Counted from the first letter of the stretch, positions 52,735 to 62,844 are shown. The stretch: DNA of 64,000 bases from Streptomyces avidinii (GCF_014650695.1 NZ_BMVL01000001.1:19527-83526); one strand, 5' to 3'. A program made the numbers and translations. Notes: a model not told the origin generated them from the sequence alone.

Positions 52735-53081
52735 CGGACGAGCCGACGGTGGACGCCGGGGCGGAGGCGGCCGCGAAGCGCGGCGGCCATCCGCGGCACG
52801 ATCTCGCGCCGCTGCTGAACGCGCCCGTCCGGCTGTCCGTGGTGGCGGCGCTGGCTCCGCTGGACAAGGCCGAGTTCGCTTTCGTACGGGACCTGGTCGA
52901 GGTCTCGGACTCGGTGCTGTCCAAGCAGGTCGCGGCGCTGGAGGAGGCGGGCTGGGTGGAGGTCCGCAAGGGCCGGGTGGGGCGTCGGCCCCGTACCTGG
53001 ATCTCGCTGACCCCGGAGGGCCGGGCGGTCTACGAGCGGCATCTGGCCGCGCTGCGGGCCATCGCGTTCGGCGGCCCGTAG
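52731..53081 (+). CDS. winged-helix transcriptional regulator
   Basis: The 116-residue protein has one MarR/PadR-like winged helix: DLAPLLNAPVRLSVVAALAPLDKAEFAFVRDLVEVSDSVLSKQVAALEEAGWVEVRKG (cited as DLAPLLNAPVRLSVV and SDSVLSKQVAALEEAGWV). It is translationally coupled to the membrane protein. The paired direct repeats in the operon promoter are the obvious candidate for its binding site, so it probably represses its own operon, with the membrane protein possibly supplying the signal. Confidence 0.88.
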   Translation: MTDEPTVDAGAEAAAKRGGHPRHDLAPLLNAPVRLSVVAALAPLDKAEFAFVRDLVEVSDSVLSKQVAALEEAGWVEVRKGRVGRRPRTWISLTPEGRAVYERHLAALRAIAFGGP

Positions 53082-53084
53082 CCG

Positions 53085-53177
53085 TCAGAGCGGGAGGGTG
53101 GCGGTGACGATCCAGCCGCCCTCGGGGGTGGGGCCGGCGGAGAGGAAGCCGCCGAGGGCCTCGGCGCGCTCGGTCGG
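53085..53177 (-). pseudogene. stub of a histidine kinase (last ~30 codons)
   Basis: The minus strand reads PTERAEALGGFLSAGPTPEG then GWIVTATLPL and stop, the standard end of a NarL-type sensor kinase (ERVEALGG...ARLPL). The frame upstream of this runs into dispersed repeat DNA with no kinase homology, so the body of the gene is missing. Confidence 0.7.
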
Positions 53178-53180
53178 GCC

Positions 53181-53345
53181 TTTCGGGGCTCCGCCCCGGA
53201 CCCCGCGCCTCAAACGCCGGCGGGGCTGAATGTGCCCCGGCTTCGAACGGGGGCAGGGCTGGGGTGGACCGGGCCTCGGACGGTGTCGGGGCTGAATTTG
53301 CCCCGGCTTCGAACCGGTGCGGGGCTGCAATGGCCCCGGCCGAAT
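53181..53345. repeat. intergenic repeat block inside the broken two-component locus
   Basis: CGGGGCTGAAT(G/T)TGCCCCGG followed by CTTCGAAC occurs at 53221-53248 and 53287-53314 (27 of 28 identical), with a partial third copy at 53320-53340. Each copy can form a GGGGC/GCCCC hairpin. The preceding GGGGCTCCGCCCCGGACCCC resembles a repeat I associate with many Streptomyces intergenic regions. Confidence 0.75.
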
Positions 53346-53359
53346 GGGCTCGGTGGGCG

Positions 53360-54015
53360 TCATGCCGAGGTGGCGGCGAGGCCGCTTTCCCGGGCCCGGC
53401 CGGCGATTTCGACGCGGTTGCGGGCGTCGAGTTTGGCCTGGACATCGGCCACGTGGGTCTTGACCGTGGAGAGGGAGACGAAGAGTTCCCCGGCGATCTC
53501 CGCGTTGGTCAGGCCGCGCGCGAGGCAGCGTACGACGTCGCGTTCCCGCTCGGTCAGGGGCTCCGTCGGGCGGCGGGCCCCGGCGGCCGGGGTGCGCGGG
53601 GCCATTTCGCGCAGCAGCCGCACCGTGATCGCCGGTGAGACGAGGGAGTCGCCGACGGCCGCCGCCCGTACCGCTTCAACCAGCATGGCCGGACTGGCGT
53701 CCTTCAGGAGGAAGCCGGACGCTGCGCCGTGGAGCGCCGCGTGGACGTACTCGCGAGGTCGAAGGTGGTGACGATGACGATGTGCGGCGAGTCGGGGGCG
53801 CCGGACAGCCGGCGGGTGACTTCGAGGCCGTCGAGCCCGGGCATGCGGATGTCGAGGAGCAGGACGTCGGGCCGGTGCTCGGCGACGGCTGCGAGGGCCG
53901 CTTCGCCGTCGACGACGTCGGCGACGACCTCGATGTCCGGCTGGCTTTCGAGGATCATGCGGAAGCCGGTTCTGGCCATGTCCTGGTCGTCCGCGATGAC
54001 CACGCTGATCGTCAT
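53360..54015 (-). pseudogene. frameshifted NarL/LuxR-type response regulator
   Basis: The receiver domain reads normally from ATG 54015 (MTISVVIADDQDMARTGFRM, LLLDIRMPGLDG, IVTTFDL), then the frame must shift near 53751-53757 to continue as EYVHAALHGAASGFLLKDASP and the LuxR helix-turn-helix (LTERERDVVRCLARGLTNAEI, LSTVKTHVADVQAKL). One base appears lost from a GAC codon (CTC G-C GAG TAC, where CTC GAC GAG TAC is expected). Restoring it gives a 218-residue regulator, the family length. Together with the kinase stub downstream this is a dead two-component system, unless the deletion is a sequencing error. Confidence 0.8.
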
Positions 54016-54108
54016 GCGCCACCCGTCCCACTGCCGCCCGCTGCCGCCACCGGTTCCTTCCCGTGGGACCGGTGTGCGGGTCGGGTCGCAACCGCACGGC
54101 ACGGCGTG

Positions 54109-54153
54109 CGCTCGCCCTTCCGCCCGGTCGCGGACCGGGCGGAAGGGCGAGCG
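54109..54153 (-). terminator. terminator of the trypsin gene
   Basis: Perfect 21-base-pair hairpin: CGCTCGCCCTTCCGCCCGGT(C) with its complement around GCG, starting 17 bases past the trypsin stop. Confidence 0.8.
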
Positions 54154-54169
54154 GGTCGGGCCGGTGGAG

Positions 54170-56035
<1,866 letters not shown>

Positions 56036-56142
56036 TCATCACGCGGTCACGAAAAGTTTCCTACCGGCCAGTAGACAGGGGTGCGGTTCTCGCCAACTCT
56101 GGTCACGTACATGCCAATTCTGTGACCGAGGGAGCGCCCCCC

Positions 56143-56835
56143 ATGCGCAGCATCCGCAGCCCCCGCATGCCCCGTACCGCCGCCGCAGCAGTGGCCGCGG
56201 CCGCCGCCGTCCTGACGCTGGTTCCGGCCACCGCCGCCCAGGCCGCGCCCGTCCCGGCACCCACGCCGGTGTCCGTATCCGGCTCCCCGGCCGCCCCGGC
56301 CGCCTCGGCGCCCGGCGGCAACTCGGCGATCCTCGGCATCGACTACGCCACCTGGCAGCGGGACGTCGCCGCCGTCATCGACGCGGCCCGGCCCGCTATC
56401 GAGGCGCGCATTGCCGCCTCGCCCGCCGGCGAGAAGCCCGCGCTGGTCCTCGACATCGACAACACCTCGCTGGAGACGGACTTCCACTGGTTCTGGACCT
56501 TCCCGACCCCGGCGATCTCCAAGGTCCGCGCGCTGACCCAGTACGCGCACGCGCGCGGTGTCGCGGTCTTCTTCGTGACCGCCCGTCCCGGGATCATCGA
56601 GTCCCTCACCGAGCGCAATCTCAAGGCCGTCGGCTACCCGGTCTCCGGACTGTACGTACGTGACCTGCCCGACCTGTTCGACGAGGTCAGCGCCTACAAG
56701 ACGGGCAAGCGCGCGGAGATCGAGGCGCGCGGCTACACGATCATCGCGAACATCGGCAACAGCGCCACCGACCTTGTCGGCGGTCACGCGGAGCGCACCG
56801 TCAAGCTGCCGGACTACGGCGGCAAGCTCTCCTGA
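56143..56835 (+). CDS. secreted HAD-family acid phosphatase
   Basis: The 230-residue precursor has a signal peptide (RTAAAAVAAAAAVLTLVPATAAQAAP), a Pro/Ala/Ser spacer and a class B-like acid phosphatase domain: ALVLDIDNTSLETDFHW (nucleophile Asp and DxD), FFVTARPGIIESLTERNL, and GNSATDLVGGHAE. It would dephosphorylate organic phosphates outside the cell. GGGAG precedes ATG 56143 by about ten bases. GGTCAC and GTGACC arms (about 56100-56127) flank the upstream region and may be a binding site. Confidence 0.9.
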   Translation: MRSIRSPRMPRTAAAAVAAAAAVLTLVPATAAQAAPVPAPTPVSVSGSPAAPAASAPGGNSAILGIDYATWQRDVAAVIDAARPAIEARIAASPAGEKPALVLDIDNTSLETDFHWFWTFPTPAISKVRALTQYAHARGVAVFFVTARPGIIESLTERNLKAVGYPVSGLYVRDLPDLFDEVSAYKTGKRAEIEARGYTIIANIGNSATDLVGGHAERTVKLPDYGGKLS

Positions 56836-56857
56836 CCCGCGCGCGGCGGAGGCCGGG

Positions 56858-56877
56858 CGGCGGCCGCACGGCCGCCG
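56858..56877 (+). terminator. hairpin after the acid phosphatase gene
   Basis: CGGCGGCC and GGCCGCCG pair around GCAC, 23 bases past the stop. Confidence 0.45.
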
Positions 56878-56986
56878 GACCCGCAACCGGCTCAATCCGA
56901 ACAGGAAATGGACAACATGATGGGCCGACTGCGGTTCAGGGAGTGGATGTAGCGGGTAGTCATAGGACATCGCACCGATGAAGACT

Positions 56987-57019
56987 CGGGCCCGACCCCT
57001 CGCCAGGGGGCCGGGCCCG
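56987..57019. terminator. hairpin between convergent phosphatase and VOC genes
   Basis: CGGGCCCGACCCCT pairs with AGGGGGCCGGGCCCG with one bulged base around CGCC. The preceding ~100 bases contain no supported gene. Confidence 0.6.
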
Positions 57020-57114
57020 CTTCCGTGTCCGCCCTCGTAGGTGCCGCTGTGCCGAGGCATCGGTCCCCCGGCACAGCGGAGGCCCGCGCCGTCCGGCCAC
57101 GAGCCCCGGCGCGG

Positions 57115-57558
57115 TCACTGCCCCGGCTCGGCCCCGCCCGGGAGGTTCAGCTGCCAGGAGACGCCGAAGCGGTCGTTGACCCAGCCGAAGCGGGCGCTGA
57201 ACCCGTAGGCGCCTAGCGGCATCAGCTCCGTGCCCTGCTCGGCGAGGGCCCCGTAGAGGCGCTCGATCTCGGCCTCGCTGTCGCACTGGACGTAGAGCGA
57301 CACGGCGGGCGTGAAGCCGAACTCGTGCTCGGCCGGACTGTCGATGCACATGAACGTCTGTCCGGCCAGGGAGAAGGCGGCGTGGCGCACGGTCCCCTCC
57401 GCCCCGGCCCCGGGTCCGGCCTCGTCGGCGCCGTAGCGGCTGATGCCCAGCACCTCGGCGTCGTCGAACAGCGAGAGGTAGAAGGTCATCGCCTCCTCCG
57501 CCCGCCCCTCGAACATCAGAAACGTGGTGATCTTCTGCGGGCTCGGCGTGATGGTCAT
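57115..57558 (-). CDS. VOC/PhnB-type glyoxalase-fold protein
   Basis: The 147-residue protein matches the PhnB-like VOC family: ITTFLMFEGRAEEAMTFYLSLF, FSLAGQTFMCIDS, SLYVQCDSEAEIERLYGAL, FGWVNDRFGVSWQLN. The metal-binding His/Glu set is incomplete, as in many members. No substrate can be given. ATG 57558 is preceded by AGGACCC; the frame further upstream lacks homology. It is downstream of the two SDR genes on the same strand but 73 bases away and probably separate. Confidence 0.88.
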   Translation of the reverse strand: MTITPSPQKITTFLMFEGRAEEAMTFYLSLFDDAEVLGISRYGADEAGPGAGAEGTVRHAAFSLAGQTFMCIDSPAEHEFGFTPAVSLYVQCDSEAEIERLYGALAEQGTELMPLGAYGFSARFGWVNDRFGVSWQLNLPGGAEPGQ

Positions 57559-57631
57559 CGCTGGGTCCTGTCCCTTCGTTCTCCGTTGCGCCGGCACTCC
57601 GGAGCACCGGCGCTCGGAGCAGACCCTAGGT

Positions 57632-58543
57632 CTACCGCGCCCCGTACACCGGCAGCGGTGCCTGCGCCGCCGCGAGGAGTTTCCGTGTGGCCTCGCCCGC
57701 CTCCGCCGGGGTCCAGCGCGCGCCGCGGTCCGCGGTGGGGCCCGGCCGCCAGCCCTCCATCACCGTGATCCGGCCGCCCTCCGCCTCGAAGACCCGGCCG
57801 GTGACCCCGGCCGAGGCGTCCGCGCCCAGCCACACCACCAGCGGCGACACGTTCGCGGGGGCCATCGCGTCGAAGGCGCCCTCCTCCGGGACGGCCATGG
57901 TCTCGGCGAAGGTCCGCTCGGTCATCCGGGTCCGCGCCGCCGGGGCGATGGCGTTGACCTGGACCCCGTAGTGGCCCATCTCCTGCGCCGCGACCATCGT
58001 CAGGCCGAGGATCCCGGCCTTGGCCGCGCTGTAGTTGCCCTGGCCGACCGAGCCCAGCAGCCCGGCCCCGGAGGAGGTGTTGACGACCCGGGCCGCCACC
58101 GGACGGCCCGCCTTGGCCTCCGCCCGCCACCATGCGGCCGCCGACCGCAGCGGCAGGAAGTGGCCCTTCAGGTGCACCCGCATGACCGCGTCCCAGTCGT
58201 CCTCGTCGAGGTTGACCAGCATCCGGTCCCGCAGGAACCCCGCGTTGTTGACCAGGGTGTCCACGCGCCCGAAGGTGTCCACGGCCGCCGCCACCAGCGA
58301 GGCCGCGCCCTGCGAGGTCGCGATGTCCCCGCCGTGCGCCAGCGCCTGCCCGCCCAGCTCCCCGATCTCCCGGGCCACCTGCGCCGCGGGACTGTCCGGT
58401 CCGGGCAGCCCGTCCAGCCCGACACCGAGGTCGTTCACGACGACCTTCGCCCCTTCCGCCGCGTAGGCCAGCGCGTGGGCGCGGCCCAGCCCCCGTCCCG
58501 CGCCCGTCACGATCACGACCCGGCCTTCGCACAGTCCCGCCAT
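57632..58543 (-). CDS. short-chain dehydrogenase of the steroid ring C/D cluster (Rv3548c-like)
   Basis: The 303-residue SDR has VIVTGAGRGLGRAHALAYAAEGAK, LVNNAGFLRD, the catalytic Ser in NTSSGAGLLGSVGQGN with YSAAK, and a C-terminal extension typical of multifunctional-enzyme-type SDRs. Mycobacterial Rv3548c has the same length to within one residue, as I recall, and the same place in the cluster; its exact step is not settled. AAGGAGAGCTGAG precedes ATG 58543, inside the end of the neighbouring SDR gene, so the two are cotranscribed. Confidence 0.9.
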   Translation of the reverse strand: MAGLCEGRVVIVTGAGRGLGRAHALAYAAEGAKVVVNDLGVGLDGLPGPDSPAAQVAREIGELGGQALAHGGDIATSQGAASLVAAAVDTFGRVDTLVNNAGFLRDRMLVNLDEDDWDAVMRVHLKGHFLPLRSAAAWWRAEAKAGRPVAARVVNTSSGAGLLGSVGQGNYSAAKAGILGLTMVAAQEMGHYGVQVNAIAPAARTRMTERTFAETMAVPEEGAFDAMAPANVSPLVVWLGADASAGVTGRVFEAEGGRITVMEGWRPGPTADRGARWTPAEAGEATRKLLAAAQAPLPVYGAR

Positions 58544-58544
58544 C

Positions 58545-59309
58545 TCAGCTCTCCTTGTTGACAGTTGCCGCATCCAGGAACGCCGGGCGCTCCCCGCCCC
58601 CGTGCACGAGCAGGCTCGCCCCGCTGACGTACGCCGCCCGGTCCGAGGCCAGGAACACGGCCGCCTCCCCCACGTCGGAGGGTTCGGCGAGCCGCCCCAG
58701 CGGGACGGTGGCGCCGACCGACGCGATGCCGGCCTCGTCGCCGTAGTGCAGGTGTGCCAGTTCGGTGCGCACCATGCCCAGGACCAGTGAGTTGACCCGT
58801 ACGTCGGGGGCCCATTCGACGGCCATGGACCGGGCCAGGTTCTCCAGTCCCGCCTTGGCGGCGCCGTATGCCGCCGTCCCCGGCGAGGGGCGGGTCCCGC
58901 TGACGCTGCCGATCATGACCACCGAGCCCCGCGCCTCCCGCAGCCAGGGGTACGCCGCCAGCGAGGTGGTCATCGGTGCGAGCAGGTTGAGCTCGACCAC
59001 CCGTGCGTGGCGCTGCGCCTCGCCCTCTCCCAGCAGCCGGTACGGGGTTCCTCCGGCGTTGTTGACCAGGCAGTCGAGCCGCCCGTGGCGGCCGGCGACC
59101 GCGTCGAAGAAGTCGTGCACGGCGGCGGGGTCGCGCAGGTCGACCGGGCTGAAGGCGGCCCTGCGGCCGTCCGCCGCCACCTCTTCGTCCGGTGGCCGCC
59201 GGGCGCAGACGACCACGTCCGCGCCGGCCGCGAGGAACGACCGCGCGATCCCGGCGCCGACGCCCCGGGTTCCTCCGGTGACGACGACAACCCTCCCGTC
59301 GAGCTCCAT
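58545..59309 (-). CDS. short-chain dehydrogenase (Rv3549c-like)
   Basis: The 254-residue SDR shows VVVTGGTRGVGAGIARSFLAAGAD, VNNAGGTPYRLLGE, SVVMIGSVSG with YGAAKAG, and LASDRAAYVSGASLLVHGGGE. It is the first gene of the minus-strand pair and matches the size and position of Rv3549c. The substrate is presumably a hydroxyacyl-CoA of the hexahydroindane pathway. AGGAAGG lies nine bases before ATG 59309 and is part of the intergenic palindrome shared with echA20. Confidence 0.9.
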   Translation of the reverse strand: MELDGRVVVVTGGTRGVGAGIARSFLAAGADVVVCARRPPDEEVAADGRRAAFSPVDLRDPAAVHDFFDAVAGRHGRLDCLVNNAGGTPYRLLGEGEAQRHARVVELNLLAPMTTSLAAYPWLREARGSVVMIGSVSGTRPSPGTAAYGAAKAGLENLARSMAVEWAPDVRVNSLVLGMVRTELAHLHYGDEAGIASVGATVPLGRLAEPSDVGEAAVFLASDRAAYVSGASLLVHGGGERPAFLDAATVNKES

Positions 59310-59314
59310 AGGCT

Positions 59315-59355
59315 GCTACCTTCCTCACCTAACAAATGTTTGGTGGAAAGGTAGC
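59315..59355. promoter_or_regulatory. nested palindrome between divergent steroid-degradation operons
   Basis: Outer arms GCTACCTT and AAGGTAGC and inner arms CACCTAACA and TGTTTGGTG (8 of 9 complementary) share one centre. The outer arms also provide the AAGG of both ribosome sites. This is the form of a TetR-family operator; no TetR gene is adjacent. Confidence 0.65.
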
Positions 59356-59365
59356 TGATCCGCTC

Positions 59366-60115
59366 ATGGGTGTCTCCACCTCAAGCCCCGACAAGGGCAT
59401 CGCGCTCGTCACGGTCGACTTCCCGCCGGTCAACGCGCTTACGGTGCAGGGCTGGTACGACCTGGCCGACGCCCTGAGGTCCGCGGGCCGCGACCCCGAG
59501 GTGCGGTGCGTCGTGCTCGCCGCCGAGGGCCGCGGCTTCAACGCCGGCGTCGACATCAAGGAGATGCAGCGCGACACCGGACACGCCGCCCTGATCGGCG
59601 CCAACCGCGGCTGCTACGAGGCCTTCGCCGCCGTGTACGAGTGCGAGGTGCCGGTCGTCGCGGCCGTGAACGGGTTCTGCCTGGGCGGCGGCATCGGGCT
59701 CGTCGGCAACGCCGACGCGATCGTCGCCTCCGACGACGCCACCTTCGGACTGCCCGAGCTGGACCGGGGCGCGCTCGGCGCCGCCACCCACCTGGCCCGG
59801 CTGGTCCCGCAGCATCTGATGCGCGCGCTGTACTACACCTCGCGCACCGCGACCGCTGCCGAACTGCACGCGCACGGCTCGGTGTGGAAGGTGGTGCCGC
59901 GCGCGGAACTGCGCTCCGCCGCCGTGGAACTGGCGGCCGAGATCGCGCGGAAGGACGGCTACCTGATCCGGCTCGCGAAGGCCGCCATCAACGGGATCGA
60001 CCCCGTGGACGTGCGCCGCAGCTACCGCTTCGAGCAGGGCTTCACCTTCGAGGCCAACCTCAGCGGGGTGGCCGACCGGGTCCGCGACACCTTCGGGAAG
60101 GGAGAGCGCTCATGA
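59366..60115 (+). CDS. echA20: crotonase-fold enzyme, EchA20-like
   Basis: The 249-residue crotonase shows VTVDFPPVNALTVQGWYDLADAL, GRGFNAGVDIKEMQRD, FCLGGGIGLVGNADAIVASDDATFGLPELDRGALGA. In M. tuberculosis EchA20 opens ring D of a CoA-thioester steroid fragment. The assignment rests on fold plus its place before ipdAB in the same order and orientation as Rv3550-Rv3552. ATG 59366 has only a distant AAGG; the ATG inside the palindrome (59336) is less likely. The stop overlaps ipdA as ATGA. Confidence 0.87.
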   Translation: MGVSTSSPDKGIALVTVDFPPVNALTVQGWYDLADALRSAGRDPEVRCVVLAAEGRGFNAGVDIKEMQRDTGHAALIGANRGCYEAFAAVYECEVPVVAAVNGFCLGGGIGLVGNADAIVASDDATFGLPELDRGALGAATHLARLVPQHLMRALYYTSRTATAAELHAHGSVWKVVPRAELRSAAVELAAEIARKDGYLIRLAKAAINGIDPVDVRRSYRFEQGFTFEANLSGVADRVRDTFGKGERS

Positions 60116-60963
60116 CCGACAAGTCCATGACCCCCGAAGAGGTGGTCGGACAGCTGCACAGCGGGATGACCATCGGCATCGGCGGCTGGGGTTCCCGGCG
60201 CAAGCCCATGGCCCTGGTGCGGGCACTGCTCCGCTCCGGGATCACCGATCTCACCGTGATCTCCTACGGCGGCCCCGACGTCGGTCTGCTGGCCGCCGCC
60301 GGCCGGATCCGAAGACTGGTCGCCCCCTTCGCCACCCTCGACTCCATTCCACTGGAGCCCCACTTCCGGGCGGCCCGCGAGCGTGCCGCCTTCACCCTCA
60401 CCGAGCTCGACGAGGCCATGTTCATGTGGGGCCTGCACGCCGCCGCCAACCGGCTCCCCTTCCTCCCCGTCCGGGCCGGCCTCGGCTCCGACGTGATGCG
60501 GGTCAACCCGGAGCTGCGTACGGTCACCTCCCCCTACGACGACGGCGAGGAGCTCGTCGCCGTCCCGGCCCTGCGCATGGACGCCGCCCTGGTCCACCTC
60601 AACCGCGCCGACCGCCTGGGCAACGCCCAGTACCTGGGCCCGGACCCGTACTTCGACGACCTGTTCTGCGAGGCCGCCGACGCCGCCTACGTCTCCTGCG
60701 AGCAGCTCGTCGAGACCGCCGAGCTCGCCAAGTCGGGTCCTGCGCAGTCCCTCCTCGTCAGCCGCCACTCCGTCACCGGGGTCGTGGAGACCCCGAACGG
60801 CGCACACTTCACCTCCTGCGTGCCCGACTACGACCGCGACGAGGCCTTCCAGAAGCTGTACGCGACCACCCCCTGGACCGTGTTCGCCGACCGCTTCCTG
60901 TCCGGGGCGGGCGAGCACGACTACCAGGCGGCCGTCCGGACCTGGCACGAGGAGCAGCAGTGA
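60112..60963 (+). CDS. ipdA: CoA-transferase-family ring hydrolase, alpha subunit (IpdA)
   Basis: The 283-residue protein is a family I CoA-transferase alpha-type subunit: GQLHSGMTIGIGGWGSRRKP near residue 14, TVISYGGPDVGLLAAAGRIRRL and NPELRTVTSPYDDGEELVAVPAL. With IpdB it forms the enzyme that opens the last steroid ring (COCHEA-CoA) in mycobacteria and rhodococci. GGGAGAG precedes ATG 60112, which overlaps the echA20 stop; its own stop overlaps ipdB as GTGA. Confidence 0.9.
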   Translation: MTDKSMTPEEVVGQLHSGMTIGIGGWGSRRKPMALVRALLRSGITDLTVISYGGPDVGLLAAAGRIRRLVAPFATLDSIPLEPHFRAARERAAFTLTELDEAMFMWGLHAAANRLPFLPVRAGLGSDVMRVNPELRTVTSPYDDGEELVAVPALRMDAALVHLNRADRLGNAQYLGPDPYFDDLFCEAADAAYVSCEQLVETAELAKSGPAQSLLVSRHSVTGVVETPNGAHFTSCVPDYDRDEAFQKLYATTPWTVFADRFLSGAGEHDYQAAVRTWHEEQQ

Positions 60964-61715
60964 CGACCGCCGACACCACCACCGCCCCCCGCACCGTCTC
61001 CCGCGCCGAGTACTGCGTGATCGCGTGCGCCGAGGCCTGGCGCGACAACGGCGAGGTGCTCGCCAGCCCGATGGGCCTGATCCCCTCCTTCGGGGCCCGG
61101 CTCGCGAAGCGCAGCTTCTCGCCCGATCTGCTGCTGACCGACGGCGAGGCCATGCTCGTCGGGCTCGACGGCACCGCCGAGGGCTGGCTCCCGTACCGGC
61201 GCCACCTGACGATGGTCACCGGTGGCCGGCGGCACGTGATGATGGGCGCCAGCCAGATCGACCGGTTCGGCAACCAGAACATCTCCTGCATCGGCGACTG
61301 GGAGCGGCCGGCCCGCCAGCTCCTCGGGGTGCGCGGCGCACCCGTCAACACCCTGAACAATCCGGTGAGTTACTGGATCCCGAAGCACTCGACGCGGGTG
61401 TTCGTCGAGCGCGTCGACATGGTGAGCGGGGTCGGCTACGACCGCGCGGAGGCGGCTGGGGTGACCCGCTTCCACCGGCTGCCCCGGGTGGTGAGCGACC
61501 TCGGCGTCCTCGACTTCGCCGGGCCCGGTCACTCGATGCGCCTGGTCTCCGTCCACCCCGGCGTGACCGTCGAGGACGTCCTGGCGGCCACCGGCTTCGA
61601 GCCGGCCGTCACGGGCGAGGTCCCGTACACGCGGGAGCCGACCGCAGAGGAGCTGCGGCTGATCCGCGAGGTGATCGACCCCAAGGGACTGCGCGACCGG
61701 GAAGTGCGGGGCTGA
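60960..61715 (+). CDS. ipdB: CoA-transferase-family ring hydrolase, beta subunit (IpdB)
   Basis: The 251-residue beta-type subunit has SRAEYCVIACAEAWRDNGEVLASPMGLIPSFGARLAK, VMMGASQIDRFGNQNISCIGDWERPARQLLG and NNPVSYWIPKHSTRVFVE. It partners IpdA; the two are always adjacent in steroid degraders. GTG 60960 follows GAGGAGCA and overlaps the ipdA stop. ipdC begins five bases after its stop. Confidence 0.9.
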   Translation: MTTADTTTAPRTVSRAEYCVIACAEAWRDNGEVLASPMGLIPSFGARLAKRSFSPDLLLTDGEAMLVGLDGTAEGWLPYRRHLTMVTGGRRHVMMGASQIDRFGNQNISCIGDWERPARQLLGVRGAPVNTLNNPVSYWIPKHSTRVFVERVDMVSGVGYDRAEAAGVTRFHRLPRVVSDLGVLDFAGPGHSMRLVSVHPGVTVEDVLAATGFEPAVTGEVPYTREPTAEELRLIREVIDPKGLRDREVRG

Positions 61716-61719
61716 GGCG

Positions 61720-62814
61720 ATGGCGACGAGGATACGGACGGCCTTCACCGAGCTGGTCGGGGTCGAGCACCCCGTCGTGCAGACGGGCATGGGCTGGGTC
61801 GCCGGCCCCCGCCTGGTCTCGGGCGCGGCCAACGCGGGGGCGCTGGGGATCCTGGCCTCGGCCACGATGACCCTGGACCAGCTGCGTTCGGCGGTCCGCG
61901 AGGTGAAGTCCCGTACGCCGGACGGGACGCCCTTCGGGGTCAACCTGCGGGCGGACGCCGGGGACGCGGCCGAGCGCGCCCGGTTGATCATCGACGAGGG
62001 GGTGCGGGTCGCCTCGTTCGCGCTCGCGCCCTCGCAGGAGCTGATCGCGCGCCTCAAGGACGCGGGCGTGGTCGTCATCCCGTCGGTCGGGGCCCGGCGG
62101 CACGCCGAGAAGGTGGCCGCCTGGGGTGCCGACGCGGTGATCGTGCAGGGCGGCGAGGGCGGCGGGCACACGGGGGACGTGGCCACGACGGTGCTGCTGC
62201 CGCAGGTCGTGGACGCCGTGGACATCCCGGTGATCGCGGCGGGCGGCTTCCGCGACGGGCGCGGCCTGGTCGCGGCCCTCGCCCACGGGGCCGCCGGCAT
62301 CGCCATGGGCACCCGCTTCCTGCTGACCTCGGACTCCACCGTCCCGGACGCCGTGAAGGCCGAGTACCTGCGGGCCACCGTCAAGGACGTCACGGTCACC
62401 ACGGCCGTCGACGGGTTGCCGCACCGCATGCTCCGTACGGAGCTGGTCGCCTCCCTGGAGCGGGCGGGCCGCACCCGGGCCCTGGTGCGGGCGGTGCGGC
62501 ACGCCGCCGGCTTCCGCAGGCTGTCCGGCCTGAGCTGGCCGCAGATGGTCCGCGACGGCCTCGCGATGAAACACGGCAAGGACCTGTCCTGGAGCCAGGT
62601 CCTGCTCGCCGCGAACACCCCGATGCTCCTCAAGGCGTCCATGGTCGAGGGCCGAACGGACCTCGGCGTCATGGCATCGGGCCAGGTCGCGGGGGTGATC
62701 GACGATCTCCCGTCCTGTGCGGAGCTCGTCTCCCGCGTCATGGCCGAGGCAGAGCAGACCCTCGAAGCTCTCGAAGCACTGCACTCGCTCCGCACCCTGC
62801 CACCACCAGGGTGA
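61720..62814 (+). CDS. ipdC: flavin oxidoreductase of the nitronate-monooxygenase family (IpdC)
   Basis: The 364-residue TIM-barrel flavoprotein has VEHPVVQTGMGWVAGPRLVSGAANAGALGILAS, QGGEGGGHTGDVATTVLLPQVVD and IAAGGFRDGRGLVAALAHGAAGIAMGTRFLLT, the FMN-binding pattern of the 2-nitropropane dioxygenase-like family. In M. tuberculosis IpdC acts on a CoA-thioester hydroxy-indane intermediate before EchA20 and IpdAB. The ribosome site is GGGCTGAGGCG. It is the last gene of the operon, 30 bases before the phosphatase start. Confidence 0.88.
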   Translation: MATRIRTAFTELVGVEHPVVQTGMGWVAGPRLVSGAANAGALGILASATMTLDQLRSAVREVKSRTPDGTPFGVNLRADAGDAAERARLIIDEGVRVASFALAPSQELIARLKDAGVVVIPSVGARRHAEKVAAWGADAVIVQGGEGGGHTGDVATTVLLPQVVDAVDIPVIAAGGFRDGRGLVAALAHGAAGIAMGTRFLLTSDSTVPDAVKAEYLRATVKDVTVTTAVDGLPHRMLRTELVASLERAGRTRALVRAVRHAAGFRRLSGLSWPQMVRDGLAMKHGKDLSWSQVLLAANTPMLLKASMVEGRTDLGVMASGQVAGVIDDLPSCAELVSRVMAEAEQTLEALEALHSLRTLPPPG

Positions 62815-62844
62815 TCCCCCTTCTCCGTCACAGGAGTTGCCCCT

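Noticed and set aside
56908..56952. 14-codon frame with AGGAA upstream after the acid phosphatase gene
   Set aside because: Too short to support without conservation or expression data.
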